From Brassica napus (Eukaryota > Streptophyta > Magnoliopsida > Brassicales > Brassicaceae): a DNA stretch of 64,000 bases. The notes below the pieces were generated by a model, which was not told the origin of the DNA, ran no database searches, and was given only the letters and a program-made list of their open reading frames with translations. The stretch covers positions 16,056,471 through 16,120,470 of the forward strand of contig NC_063446.1 in the NCBI RefSeq assembly GCF_020379485.1, read 5' to 3'. The position numbers and the translations under genes were made by a program. How positions within the stretch are numbered: position 1 is the stretch's first letter; the number at the start of each line of letters is the position of its first letter. Below, piece by piece: positions 45,491 through 55,203 of this stretch.

Positions 45491-48400
45491 TCATAGATCC
45501 TTCTGATGGCGCATCCCAATGTTATGGATGTGTTTTCTGAATACCGAGGTAGGGAGTGATTTTGTGAAGAGGTCGGCTGCATTGTCGCATGATCGAACAT
45601 ATCTTATTTCAATCTCTTTATTCTTCTCGAGCTCTTGAGTGTATGAGAAGAACTTCGGAGGTATATGTTTGGTTCTATCGCTTTTGATATATCCTTCCTT
45701 CGTTTGAGCAACACATGCCGCGTTATCTTCATATAGAATAGTTGGCTCCGTATTTTCGTCAATCCCACTGCTTGAACAGATGTGTCGGCTTATTGATCTT
45801 AGCCATACACATTCTCTACTTGCTTCATGGAGTGCAATGATCTCAGCGTGATTTGAAGAAGTAGCAACAAGTGTCTGCTTCTGAGAACGCCAAGATATGG
45901 CGGTGCCTCCAATTGTAAAAACATATCCTGTCTGGGATCGAGCTTTGTGTGGATCTGACAAATAACCTGCATCTGCAAAACCAATCATTTGACCTTTTGA
46001 ACTTTTAGGATAAAACAAGCCTAAATCAGTTGTTCCTTGAAGGTAACGAAAGACATGTTTAATTCCATTCCAATGTCTTCGTGTAGGAGACGAACTGAAT
46101 CTCGCTAAAAGATTAACAGCAAAGGATATGTCAGGTCGAGTACAATTTGCAAGATACATAAGAGCTCCAATTGCACTTAAGTATGGAGTTTCAGGACCAA
46201 GTATTTCTTCATTTTCCTCAGATGGTCGAAACGGATCATTTTCAACATTAAGTGATCTAACGACCATCGGGGTGCTAAGAGGAGTTGCTTTATCCATGTT
46301 AAAGCGTTTCAATACTCGTTTGGTATATGTAGACTGGTGTACAAATATACCCTTTTGAGAATGCTCAATTTGTAATCCTAGACAATATTTTGTCTGCCCG
46401 AGATCTTTCATCTCAAATTCTCCTTTCAGATAGTTTGATGCCTTTTGGATTTCGTTTTGAGTTCCAATAATATTAAGATCATCAACGTACACCGCGATTA
46501 TCACAAATCCGGATGTTGTTTTCTTTATGAAAACACAAGGGCATATAGGATCATTCGTGTATCCTTCTTTTGTTAAGTGTTCGCTGAGACGATTATACCA
46601 CATTCGTCCAGATTGTTTTAACCCATATAATGATCTTTGCAATTTTATTGCACATAACTCTTTAGGTTTGGAACTTAACATTTCTGGCATTTTAAATCCA
46701 TCTGGGATTCTCATATAGATATCAGTATCTAATGATCCATATAAATATGCCGTAACGACATCCATGAGACGCATTTCTAAATTTTCATTGGCCGCTAGGC
46801 TCATCAGGAATCTAAATGTGATTGCGTCCATAACAGGAGAATAAGTTTCCTCATAATCAATTCCTGGCCTTTGAGAGAAACCTTGGGCTACGAGACGAGC
46901 TTTGTATCTTGTAATCTCGTTTTTCTCATTTCTTTTTCGGACAAACACCCATTTGTACCCAACTGGTTTTACATCTTTGGGTGTGAGCACAATAGGTCCG
47001 AATACATTTCGTTTGTTAAGCGAATCTAATTCGACTTGAATTGCATCTTTCCATTTTATCCAGTCATGTCTCTTTTGACATTCATATACAGACTTTGGTT
47101 CTGGATCTTCGTTTTCTTCATTTATTTCCTTTGCTAAAAGGTATGAGAAAACGTCATCAATATCATCCATCTCATTTCGTTTCCATATCTTTCCATTATG
47201 GATGTAATTGATAGAAATCTCGTGATTTCCATCAGATTCATGATGCTCTATATTGTCGTTCGATTCACAATTCGCTTCTTCCAAAATATTTTCCGCTATT
47301 TTGGGAGTATCATGCTTTTCACATTCCTTACGTTTTCTAGGAAGTTTATCCTTTGAACCAATAGGTCTACCGCGCTTTAAACGTGTTCCTGATTCACGTG
47401 TATCAACTGCCGTTCCACCATTTTGTGGTATTTCAATACGAGCAGGAGTATTTGCAGCGGGTATATGTGATTTAGTTACCATTTTGGTATCAGCAAATGC
47501 ATCTGGTAGCTGATTTGCTATATTTTGTAAATGCATGATACGTCGAACTTCTAGTTCTGACTGTTTCGTAGGAGGATCAAGGTGTAATAACGATGGTACA
47601 CTCCATTTGATCTCTTTTCCTACTTGTTTATTGTCTCCCCCTAGAGTTGGGAATTCTTTCTCATTGAAATGACAATCGGCAAATCGTGCCGTAAACACAT
47701 CACCAGTTTGTGGTTCTAGGTATCTTATTATTGATGGAGAATCATAGCCAATATATATTCCCAACCGTCTTTGCGGTCCCATCTTTGTACGTTGTGGTGG
47801 TGCTATTGGAATATAAACCGCACAACCAAAGATTTTTAGATGAGAGATATTTGGTTCTTTTCCAAATGCTAACTGTAATGGGGAATATCTATGGTATGCA
47901 CTTGGTCTTATCCGAATTAGTGCTTCTGCATGCAAAATAGCATGTCCCCATACAGAGGTTGGGAGTTTTGATCTCATGATCAATGGCCTTGCAATTAGTT
48001 GCAGCCGTTTAATTAATGATTCTGCCAAACCATTTTGTGTATGAACATGAGCAACAGAATGCTCTACTTCAATCCCTGATACCATACAATAATCATTAAA
48101 AGCTTGGGATGTGAATTCACCAGCGTTATCTAATCTAACTCTTTTAATTGGATAATCTGAGAACTGTGCTCTTAATTTGATTATCTGAGTTAGAAATCTC
48201 GCAAATGCCATATTTCGAGATGATAACAAACAAACATGTGACCATCTACTCGATGCATCGATTAATACCATAAAGTAGTAGAATGGTCCACACGGTGGAT
48301 GTATTGGTCCACAAATATCACCTTGGATTCTTTCCAAAAACTTTGGTGATTCTTTGTCAACTTTGGTTGGTGATGGTCTTATGATTAATTTCCCAAGAGC

Positions 48401-48991
48401 ACACGCATCACATGTCATTTTATTACTTTGGTATATATCTTGGGTTTTTATTGAATGACCATGTGAGCTTTCAATGATTTTTCGCATCATTGTAGTGCCT
48501 GGATGACCAAGGCGATCATGCCATAATGTAACATCTTCTGGATTTCTTTTTATCACAAGATGTGATTCTATAGCATCAATATAAGTGTGATGCAATCCAG
48601 AAGGAAGTTCTGGAAATTTTTCCAGTACAAGGCCTTTGCCTGATTTTTCAGAAGTTATATACAAATACTTCTTTCCATTCTCAGTTGCAGACTGAGTGTT
48701 ATACCCTTGACGGTATATATCTTTGAAACTCAACAAATTTCTCTTAGAATTTGGAGAATATAAGGCATTATCTATGGAAAACTTTGTTCCATTAGGCAAC
48801 ATAAAGTTCGCCTTGCCAATTCCTTCGATCAGGTCTGTAGGACCTGATATTGTGTTTATAGTCATTTTTACTGACTTTAAAGTAGAGAAATATCTCTTAT
48901 CCTTCAGTATAGTGTGCGTTGTGCCACTATCTGGTATGCAAACTTCTCTACCAATTTGTTTAGTTGTTGTTCCATTTGCTTTCTTATCCAT
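45491..48991 (-). CDS. Copia pol polyprotein (protease, integrase, reverse transcriptase, RNase H)
   Basis: An uninterrupted 1166-residue frame. In order: aspartic protease site DSGTTHT (about residue 21); GAG-pre-integrase zinc region LWHDRLGHPG and CDACALGK (about 155-200); integrase core with GDICGPI, VRLDNAGEF and QNGLAESL, containing the D, D, E residues; reverse transcriptase VGYKWVFVRKRN, EETYSPV, LMDVVTAYLYG and YVDDL; copia RNase H with GFADAGYLSD, ATSSNHAE and DNAACV. It would process gag, copy the RNA and insert the DNA copy. Pol is in the same frame as gag but separated by a 186-nt segment with several stops that looks like an intron. Confidence 0.95.
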   Translation of the reverse strand: MDKKANGTTTKQIGREVCIPDSGTTHTILKDKRYFSTLKSVKMTINTISGPTDLIEGIGKANFMLPNGTKFSIDNALYSPNSKRNLLSFKDIYRQGYNTQSATENGKKYLYITSEKSGKGLVLEKFPELPSGLHHTYIDAIESHLVIKRNPEDVTLWHDRLGHPGTTMMRKIIESSHGHSIKTQDIYQSNKMTCDACALGKLIIRPSPTKVDKESPKFLERIQGDICGPIHPPCGPFYYFMVLIDASSRWSHVCLLSSRNMAFARFLTQIIKLRAQFSDYPIKRVRLDNAGEFTSQAFNDYCMVSGIEVEHSVAHVHTQNGLAESLIKRLQLIARPLIMRSKLPTSVWGHAILHAEALIRIRPSAYHRYSPLQLAFGKEPNISHLKIFGCAVYIPIAPPQRTKMGPQRRLGIYIGYDSPSIIRYLEPQTGDVFTARFADCHFNEKEFPTLGGDNKQVGKEIKWSVPSLLHLDPPTKQSELEVRRIMHLQNIANQLPDAFADTKMVTKSHIPAANTPARIEIPQNGGTAVDTRESGTRLKRGRPIGSKDKLPRKRKECEKHDTPKIAENILEEANCESNDNIEHHESDGNHEISINYIHNGKIWKRNEMDDIDDVFSYLLAKEINEENEDPEPKSVYECQKRHDWIKWKDAIQVELDSLNKRNVFGPIVLTPKDVKPVGYKWVFVRKRNEKNEITRYKARLVAQGFSQRPGIDYEETYSPVMDAITFRFLMSLAANENLEMRLMDVVTAYLYGSLDTDIYMRIPDGFKMPEMLSSKPKELCAIKLQRSLYGLKQSGRMWYNRLSEHLTKEGYTNDPICPCVFIKKTTSGFVIIAVYVDDLNIIGTQNEIQKASNYLKGEFEMKDLGQTKYCLGLQIEHSQKGIFVHQSTYTKRVLKRFNMDKATPLSTPMVVRSLNVENDPFRPSEENEEILGPETPYLSAIGALMYLANCTRPDISFAVNLLARFSSSPTRRHWNGIKHVFRYLQGTTDLGLFYPKSSKGQMIGFADAGYLSDPHKARSQTGYVFTIGGTAISWRSQKQTLVATSSNHAEIIALHEASRECVWLRSISRHICSSSGIDENTEPTILYEDNAACVAQTKEGYIKSDRTKHIPPKFFSYTQELEKNKEIEIRYVRSCDNAADLFTKSLPTSVFRKHIHNIGMRHQKDL

Positions 48992-49177
48992 TTCTGTAAC
49001 ACACAGTTAATATTAATAAAGAAAAAAAACTTTCATAAGTAAACATATTATTCATCAATAACAAGTACACAATAATTATACATTAGATATTTTGAAATAC
49101 AACATTATTTTGAAAGTGAAATACATAATATTTTATGGCATCACTAGGCATTATTAAGCTTGATCAGTACAAGCACT
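48992..49177 (-). other. Stop-rich, intron-like spacer between gag and pol
   Basis: The spacer is AT-rich, in the same phase as gag and pol (186 nt), and has at least six in-frame stops. It ends TTTTTTCTTTATTAATATTAACTGTGTGTTACAG directly before the pol ATG region: a pyrimidine tract, a possible branch site (TTAAC) and a strong 3' splice site. A donor near the gag end could not be fixed. Splicing would join protease to gag; alternatively pol starts at its own ATG. Confidence 0.5.
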
Positions 49178-50203
49178 TCAAATATTTTGATGAGTGGCCT
49201 CGTCGAAATCTCCCATAAAGTCAGAGGATTCGAGGTATGTCGATGTTGTACCCACAAGGTGTTCATTGAGATTTACTTCCTTTGCCTTGCCTTTAATAGA
49301 TTCTTGGTACAATTGGCATAGATGCCGAGGAGTTCGACATACTTGAGACCAGTGTCCCTTCGATCCACATCTGTAACAGACGTTCTCATTTTTATGAGTA
49401 GGGTTTTCTTGGGTTTCTTTCCCTTTTACCCGATCAGATCGATTCCATGTGTTGGATCCCCTTCCTCTTGGGTTGTTACTCCTTTCATGGTTGCGGTTAA
49501 ATCGATAACCACGACCACGACCAAAACCACGATTGTGACCACGGCCACGACCACGCCCACGATAGGAATAATTTCCTTTTTCCGGATTTTTTATATCCGT
49601 TGCATTTACCTCAGGAAATGCTTTGGTTCCCGTGGGTCGGGCATTGTGGTTTTTAATGAGGAGTTCATTATTTCTCTCCGCTATCATAAGCGCCACAACG
49701 AGTTCAGAGAACCTCGTATACCCACAATTTCTATATTGTTCTTGTAGAACATAATGATTTTTGTGGAACGTTTGGTAAGTTTTCTCGAGCATTTCTGCTT
49801 CCGAGACAGGCTTACCGCAATAATCTAATTGCGCCGCTATTCTCAATATAGCGGAATTGTACGTTTCCACTTTTTCAAAATCTTGAAATCGTAGATTTTT
49901 CCACTCATCAAGTGCATGGGGGAGAGTAATTTTTCTTTGGTTATCAAACCTCTCCTTCAGAGCTTTCCAAAGATCTAAGGGATCTTTGGTTCTCGCATAA
50001 TCATGCGTAAGATTTTCATCTAGATGCCTTCTCAGAAATATCACGGCCTTAGCCTTTTCATGAGAGGTTGATATATTGCCATCTTTTATTGTTCCGAGTA
50101 TTTCCTCGGAATCTAGATGAAGCTCCATGTTTGTAACCCATGCCGTGTAGTTTGTCCCAGTTACTTCCAATGCCGGAAACTGAAGTTTCTCGATTTTTGC
50201 CAT
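49178..50203 (-). CDS. Copia gag (capsid-nucleocapsid) protein
   Basis: 341 residues. The N-terminal part is the copia capsid type (WVTNMELHLDSEEILGTI, DPLDLWKALKERFDNQRK). A Gly/Arg-rich stretch (GRGRGRGHNRGFGRG, about 217-235) precedes a CCHC knuckle, CYRCGSKGHWSQVC, at about 276-289. The frame stops at THQNI, where related elements continue into protease. It would form virus-like particles around the element RNA. The frame is intact. Confidence 0.93.
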   Translation of the reverse strand: MAKIEKLQFPALEVTGTNYTAWVTNMELHLDSEEILGTIKDGNISTSHEKAKAVIFLRRHLDENLTHDYARTKDPLDLWKALKERFDNQRKITLPHALDEWKNLRFQDFEKVETYNSAILRIAAQLDYCGKPVSEAEMLEKTYQTFHKNHYVLQEQYRNCGYTRFSELVVALMIAERNNELLIKNHNARPTGTKAFPEVNATDIKNPEKGNYSYRGRGRGRGHNRGFGRGRGYRFNRNHERSNNPRGRGSNTWNRSDRVKGKETQENPTHKNENVCYRCGSKGHWSQVCRTPRHLCQLYQESIKGKAKEVNLNEHLVGTTSTYLESSDFMGDFDEATHQNI

Positions 50204-50251
50204 TTGTATTTCTAAAGAACATAAATAAAAATTATTAGAATATTATTCATA

Positions 50252-50422
50252 TTAAAAGGAACCGTTTACATTAATCATGCAAGCAATTACAAGGAGAAGC
50301 GATGTAAAGAAAAGTAAACCGATATTCATCCTAAATTCTCTTGGAGTAAATTCTCCAACGGATAAACCATAAATAGAAACACAAATAAAAATGGCACATA
50401 AAAACAAAAGTGCGCGAATCAT
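50252..50422 (-). CDS. Small ORF in the copia leader encoding a predicted two-helix membrane peptide
   Basis: From the internal ATG at 50422 the frame encodes 56 residues with two hydrophobic segments (ALLFLCAIFICVSIYGL and NIGLLFFTSLLLVIACMI) separated by GEFTPREFRM. It ends 48 bp before the gag ATG, and a CTTTAG splice-acceptor-like site lies between them. A longer ORF from 50536 is possible. Not known to be part of copia elements to my knowledge; it may be a leader uORF or chance. Confidence 0.3.
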   Translation of the reverse strand: MIRALLFLCAIFICVSIYGLSVGEFTPREFRMNIGLLFFTSLLLVIACMINVNGSF

Positions 50423-50717
50423 CTTTCTTGAAATAAAAAAAACGGAGGAGAGCGATTTGAAATTTTTGAGAGAAGATGAAATATTTTGGATGATGAAATG
50501 GAGTGAAAATGAGTTGTATTTATAGATGAAAAACACTGTTCATAACCGTTGGAGAAAGGGGAAATTTTGAAAAAATTTCTTTGTGACCGTTGGGGTTAAA
50601 TCGAGTGTACCAAAAATTAGTCTGAAAATATCGTATTAAACGGTCAACCAAATCTATAAAATTTCATAAAAGTAAAAAAAATTATGACAATAAAATATTT
50701 ATGTTATGACAACAAAT

Positions 50718-50956
50718 CATGCGACGGCTCAGCCGATCAATGCAGAGTAATAAATAAATTATACGGCGGCTCGGCCGACCAATTAATAATAAACAGAATA
50801 TAAGGCGGCTCAGCCGACCAATAAATAATAAACATGATATAAGGCGGCTCGGCCGACCAATAAATAATAAACATGATATAAGGCGGCTCGGACGACCAAT
50901 AAATAAATTAAATTACTAGTAAATAATATAGGCGGTATACCGACCATTATAACAGG
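50718..50956 (-). repeat. Tandem 39-bp repeat in the copia leader, with palindromic TCGGCCGA core
   Basis: GGCGGCTCGGCCGACC-like units start at about 50721, 50764, 50803, 50842 and 50881, with a degenerate one at about 50931. Three consecutive spacings are 39 bp. AAATAATAAACA-type linkers separate them. Each unit holds the 8-bp palindrome TCGGCCGA or a variant and could form RNA hairpins in the leader of the element transcript. Confidence 0.88.
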
Positions 50957-51011
50957 GTATAAATGATACAAATAAATTTTACCGAATCGCAGAGTGATCG
51001 TGCTGATAACG

Positions 51012-51259
51012 TGTTATAAAAGAACTGGAATTTATTTGTATCGCAAGAATTTAAATAAGGGCGAAATTTTATACCCGTAGAAAGAAATAACACTGATACA
51101 GAGAGAGAATAGAATAGAAGTGTTTTTAGGTGTGCTTTATAAACGAACGCAAATGTTCGTATATATATAAGAAAATTTACTGTGCAAATAGTGCAGCGTG
51201 ACCCACATCTTTAATTATTTCAAACATTACGGTGGCCGCTTTTGTTTACTTTCGTAACA
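51012..51259 (-). repeat. 5' LTR of the copia element
   Basis: 248 bp, four differences from the 3' LTR. TTTATAAAG at 51144-51136 (minus) is the likely TATA box. Directly inside, CGTTATCAGCACGATC on the minus strand is the probable primer-binding region, not the standard TGGTATCAGAGC. Confidence 0.93.
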
Positions 51260-51264
51260 GCAAC

Positions 51265-52440
51265 TAATTTCTTTTAAGCTAGCGTATGTTTTTATAATCT
51301 AGAGATTTAGGAGCAATATCAAGTTCATTCTATTCCTACTAGTCTACCACATGAAGCAGTAATATGTATGACCAAGAGAAAAGAAAAATCGTCCAACAGA
51401 AAGTCAGAAACTAATTAATAATCTCTAAGCCCATTTTCTATATGTTTATGTTCAAATGTTTCGGCCTATCAAATATACACTTTTATATCGATCGGAAACA
51501 TTATGACTGAATAGTAAATACTCCTCTAAAATTCTACTGCATAATTTTAAACAGTGTGATGTGTTGTGACTTATTACGAGAGGGAAGAACGCCCACGTGA
51601 GTGGAAAGAACATTCGAATTTAGGTTATATCGCATCGGTTCGGATATACCTGAAATAAAATCTAAAATTTAAAATGAAAACATAAGAAATATATATTTAT
51701 TTATATATAATTAAGTATTTAAAGTAGTTATTTAAATTTTAAATACTTATTGTTAGATAACATATCAAAATAAATACAAAATTGAATATTTGAAGTATAT
51801 ATTCATGTTTCATATAATTATATTGTATATTCTTTTGGACATTCGGATCGGTTTCTTCGGATATTTTTTATGTTTTTTCGGGGTTTTCGGTTTTTCGGGT
51901 TATCCATTCGGGTTCGGTTAATAACACTTCGGGTTCAGATATATTTTGTACCACCTTACAAGATCCATTCGGATATTTTTTACATTTCGGACCGGATACA
52001 GATCGGGTTTTTCGGTTCGGATTTCGGGTTACAGATATTATGCCCATGCCTAGTTACTGCTACTACTTCGTCGTTTTGTGATATTTCAATGGTTACAGTT
52101 TGATTCGATGGTTACTGAATTATATAACCAATATTTTACTTGTTAGAGCAAATTGTTCAGTTTGGTTTTACTTTTCATACCGATATTATGTATGAAATAA
52201 CATGTAAACAAACAAATAAAAACGTATAGTTGAAATTAGGTTGGTTTGGTTCTATTTGCTCCCTCCAAAGTTTTTACTTGTGCTTCTTTTTTTCGGAGAG
52301 TAGGGTCAATCTAACACACCATCCTTCAAACATTCTACGACAACCATCTTCAGCTGCACCATCTTTCGTTTCGCAGACTATTAAACCAAATACACCATTT
52401 GAGATGATACTTGAAAATGATGCTTTGATTTTAGAAATTT
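51265..52440. other. Non-genic region with hAT-like repeat remnant
   Basis: The part at about 51640-52051 carries CGGGTTATCC, GGGTTCGGTTAATAACACTT, TTCGGATATTTTT motifs and ends ATGCCCATGCCTA, like the TAGGCATGGGCAT end of crucifer hAT-like MITEs. The left end seems lost. The insert at 4.6-4.8 kb is related. No PIL1 first exon was detected here. Confidence 0.5.
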
Positions 52441-52459
52441 CGATTCTTAAGAGCAGAAC

Positions 52460-54450
52460 AAGACTTACCTCGTTGACATAAGTGATTCTTTTTGTTGCAT
52501 TGTCCAGCTTTGTCTCGATGCCTCCTTCAAAATGTGTCATGAGTTTTTGGTGTGATGTTCCTGTAAACAAGAGAGTTTGGGCAAGTATTTCTGAAGTTTC
52601 TTGTCAATGTTATGATTCGTTATAGTGAAAAGCAAATATTATTGAAGTGAACATACTTTGCTTCTTTATGGTTCCATTCAACTCTGAATGGCTTGCTTCA
52701 AGTTCTTCAATAGTACTCTGGAGATCTTCCAGATGATGGCCGACGTGTCCTTCAACTTTTCATGGATCATTCGCATTTTCTCTTGTTGTTCTGTTATACG
52801 ATCATGTTATCAGTGAACATTATTCAGCATGTACAGATATGAAACAATTGAACACTCTTAAGACTTGAAGAGTATAAGAGCAAGATTTGATGAAATGATG
52901 TACCTTGTAATCTTGTTTCAGCATGCTTTCGCTTAGTTTTGGCTACATTACTCGTCTTTTCCCTGTAGTATAATTAACAATATGATTGATTGGATACTAA
53001 AGAAGAGCAACGCATAATCAATTGAAGAAACATACGCTTCTGTTATGATGTGAGACTTGACATTCTCCAACCTTAGATGTATCTCCTCGGAGACTGATGC
53101 TATAATTTCTGATGACTTCTTTTTAGCTGCAGATTTCAGTTTTTTCTAGAAGTTTTGAAGAGCCACAGAAAACAATGCAACAGCCCTGAGACATGGTCAG
53201 TAATCAAATCAAGAAAGATATAAGGTAGAAACGTAACGTTAGTTATATCTACAAGAGACCTTCCCAAGCCTTCATCTTCCTCCATCTCTGAAAATTGCTG
53301 GAAGGAATCGATTCTATGGATCCCTGCTCAGTTCCCATGATAAAACAAATGAGGCTGAAGTATAAAAAAGCCACAACAATGATATAAAAGATAAGTACTA
53401 TACCTTTTGACAAAGACGAGGTGGGACTCAACACGACACGTCCATTGTCCTTAAGATTAGAGTTCCTTTTAGCTGAGCTAAAGCCTGGCTTAGATTTCTC
53501 ATTACACCAGTTAGTAGTTTCTCTTTCTTCGGGACCTGAATCAGAAGATCAATAAAATAAGTAAAACATGGTTCTATTAAAAAGTAAATAAAAAGTCTAG
53601 GGAAAATAATATTCCATTTGAACCTTCCTCATCAGACGATGGATCTGACAGAACTAAATCTTCAGTTGGCCCGCCAGAAACCCTGAACTTTGAAAATAAT
53701 ATTCTCCTTTCTTCTCCAACTCCAAGAAACCCTGAAAATAAACAAGGAAACACAAAGGTCAAAGAAGAATATGTAAAGTCAAACATGGATAGTTATATAG
53801 TGAAAATAAAGCAGTTTGAGTATATGAAGGTTACAGGCAATCTCTTCTCGGTATCTGACGCTTGGCCTTTTGTCACTTGGGAGGTTTCCTTAGAGCATCA
53901 TTAACGGGGGTTCTTAGGACGGGGCTCTTAGTGGAATATAAGAACCCGACTCTTAATTTTTAACTGAAAATGCTAAGAGTCGGCTTTTAAATAAGAGATT
54001 TAAGAGCTGACTCTTAACTTTTTCAGTTAAAAGTTAAGAGCCGGGTTCTTATATTCTGCTAAGAACCATGTACTAAGAACCCTGCCTTAATGATGGTCTT
54101 GGTACTGAAGCTAAATACTGGGGTTTCAGTCTCATCAAAAGCAGGACTAATGTTCCTTCCTAGGATACAAAGGAGAAAAACAGGGGGGAAGGACTTGAGG
54201 TTGTCGCTTTATATCCAAACGTTGGACTCTGGAATTCATTTTCTAGCTCAACAGAAATTTTCCTGATAATTTTACTCGTCCTTTCCTGTTCATCGCCATT
54301 TTTAGATAATCCATGGAACATCTCTGGCATAGCTGCTTCTGGCGTTTGATAAAAGTCTTTTCCCCTTGTGCTAATATCTGGTTTCTTCTTCCTGGCCTTG
54401 GTCTGTTCTCTGTTGATGAAGCTCAAGGGAACTTCTCTTTTTGTCTGATA
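52460..54450 (-). pseudogene. ASY3: ASY3-like meiotic chromosome axis protein, decayed
   Basis: Exon remnants on the minus strand match Arabidopsis ASY3 (At2g46980): about 54450-54100 (FHGLSKNGDEQERTSKIIRK, then SPAFDETETPVFSFSTK in a shifted frame), 53892-53840, 53735-53600 (LVLSDPSSDEE), 53534-53402, 53328-53262 (FSEMEEDEGLG), 53185-53030 (KSAAKKKSSEIIASVSEEIH), 52975-52920, 52800-52660 (HHLEDLQSTIEELEASHSEL) and 52560-52465 (TSHQKLMTHFEGGIETKLD). Damage: frameshift near 54165; a MITE within an exon; a TAG at about 53152 in the LQNF-KLKSAA stretch; frameshift near 52755; and no N-terminal exons. The intact protein forms the meiotic axis with ASY1. Splice sites are mostly preserved, so decay is recent. 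Confidence 0.82.
53893..54097. mobile_element. Palindromic MITE, about 205 bp, inside an ASY3 exon
   Basis: Nearly the whole element is an inverted repeat: CATCATTAACGGGGGTTCTTAG with GAATATAAGAACCCGACTCTTAA on the left is mirrored on the right by TTAAGAGCCGGGTTCTTATATTC and CTAAGAACCCTGCCTTAATGATG. A second copy is at 59.98-60.18 kb. It may be of the PIF/Harbinger type (TTA/TAA flanks), which is not certain. Confidence 0.85.
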
Positions 54451-55203
54451 ACATAGTATATTTTTATAAAACTTGAGAAATAGTCTAACTTTAGGTTCTT
54501 CTTGGTTACTCTTGGTATGTAAGCTAACCGTATACTCCCACAGGTCAATTCATTAGGTTGCTGAGTCGGTATGGTTATATGTTGGTTTAGTAATTTTGTG
54601 ATTGAATCATGGTTATGTAAATCCTTGGTCATATAAAAGGATGAGAGTATCAGGTTGTTAGAGTACACGAGAGAGAGACTGTTCTGGGATTGTTCACTCA
54701 GTAGTCACTCTTCTTCAGAGCTCGACCTCTTTTTTTTAGTCTGGCTCCTCCAGTGAGTAGTTCTCCATATCAAAGGCGAACATTGGATAATCAACTCGTG
54801 TATCTTCCTCTTTTGTGTTCTCTTCTTGCAAGCTATTCAATTAGTTTCCAAACTGGTGAATACGAGTGAGAGTTCAACTAGTTTCCAAATGGGTGAATAC
54901 GAGCGAGAGTTAGCGATTCTTAACTTGAGAGTTGTTTGGGAGCTTGACTGAAGACGAAACATTAGGGATTCCGAATAACAAAGCTTAATATGACTATCAT
55001 ATTTTGGATATGTAGACATAAACCCAAACAACACCTATTTTTTAAAGAATGCGTCTTTATTCATCTTCCATACGAGAGACAAACAAAAAATAATTTGTTA
55101 TTACAACTTCATTCCCATACATATTATCCTATCGAAAACAAATGTTGTATTTTTCACCTTTTACAGAAACAAGTACTAGTCTTTTTTTGTTTTTTTATAC
55201 GCT
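54451..55203. other. Spacer between the ASY3 relic and the pectinesterase gene
   Basis: Mostly without recognised features. A possible orphan terminal exon at 54824-54736 (minus) reads NTKEEDTRVDYPMFAFDMEN then YSLEEPD and a stop, preceded by an AG acceptor; its gene of origin is unknown. GAGTGAGAGTTCAACTAGTTTCCAAA-like text is duplicated near 54838 and 54878. Confidence 0.35.

Larger units (their letters stand above)
45098..51259 (-). mobile_element. Young Ty1/copia retrotransposon, 6162 bp
   Basis: Two 248-bp LTRs (45098-45345 and 51012-51259) start TGTTATAAAAG and end TTCGTAACA on the + strand. They differ at only four positions by eye. The 5-bp duplication GCAAC flanks the element (45093-45097, 51260-51264). 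On the minus strand, the order is 5' LTR, leader, gag (50203-49178), pol (48991-45491), polypurine tract CAAGGGGGAG and 3' LTR. The integrase-before-reverse-transcriptase order defines copia. Few mutations and open frames indicate recent insertion. Confidence 0.97.

Noticed and set aside
50718..50956. CRISPR-like array
   Set aside because: Regular 39-bp spacing, but linkers are near-identical, the context is a plant retrotransposon leader, and plants lack CRISPR.
52274..52570. 98-residue ORF read as a separate gene
   Set aside because: Its first third is the last ASY3 exon (TSHQKLMTHFEGG, ETKLD); the remainder is read-through past the donor.
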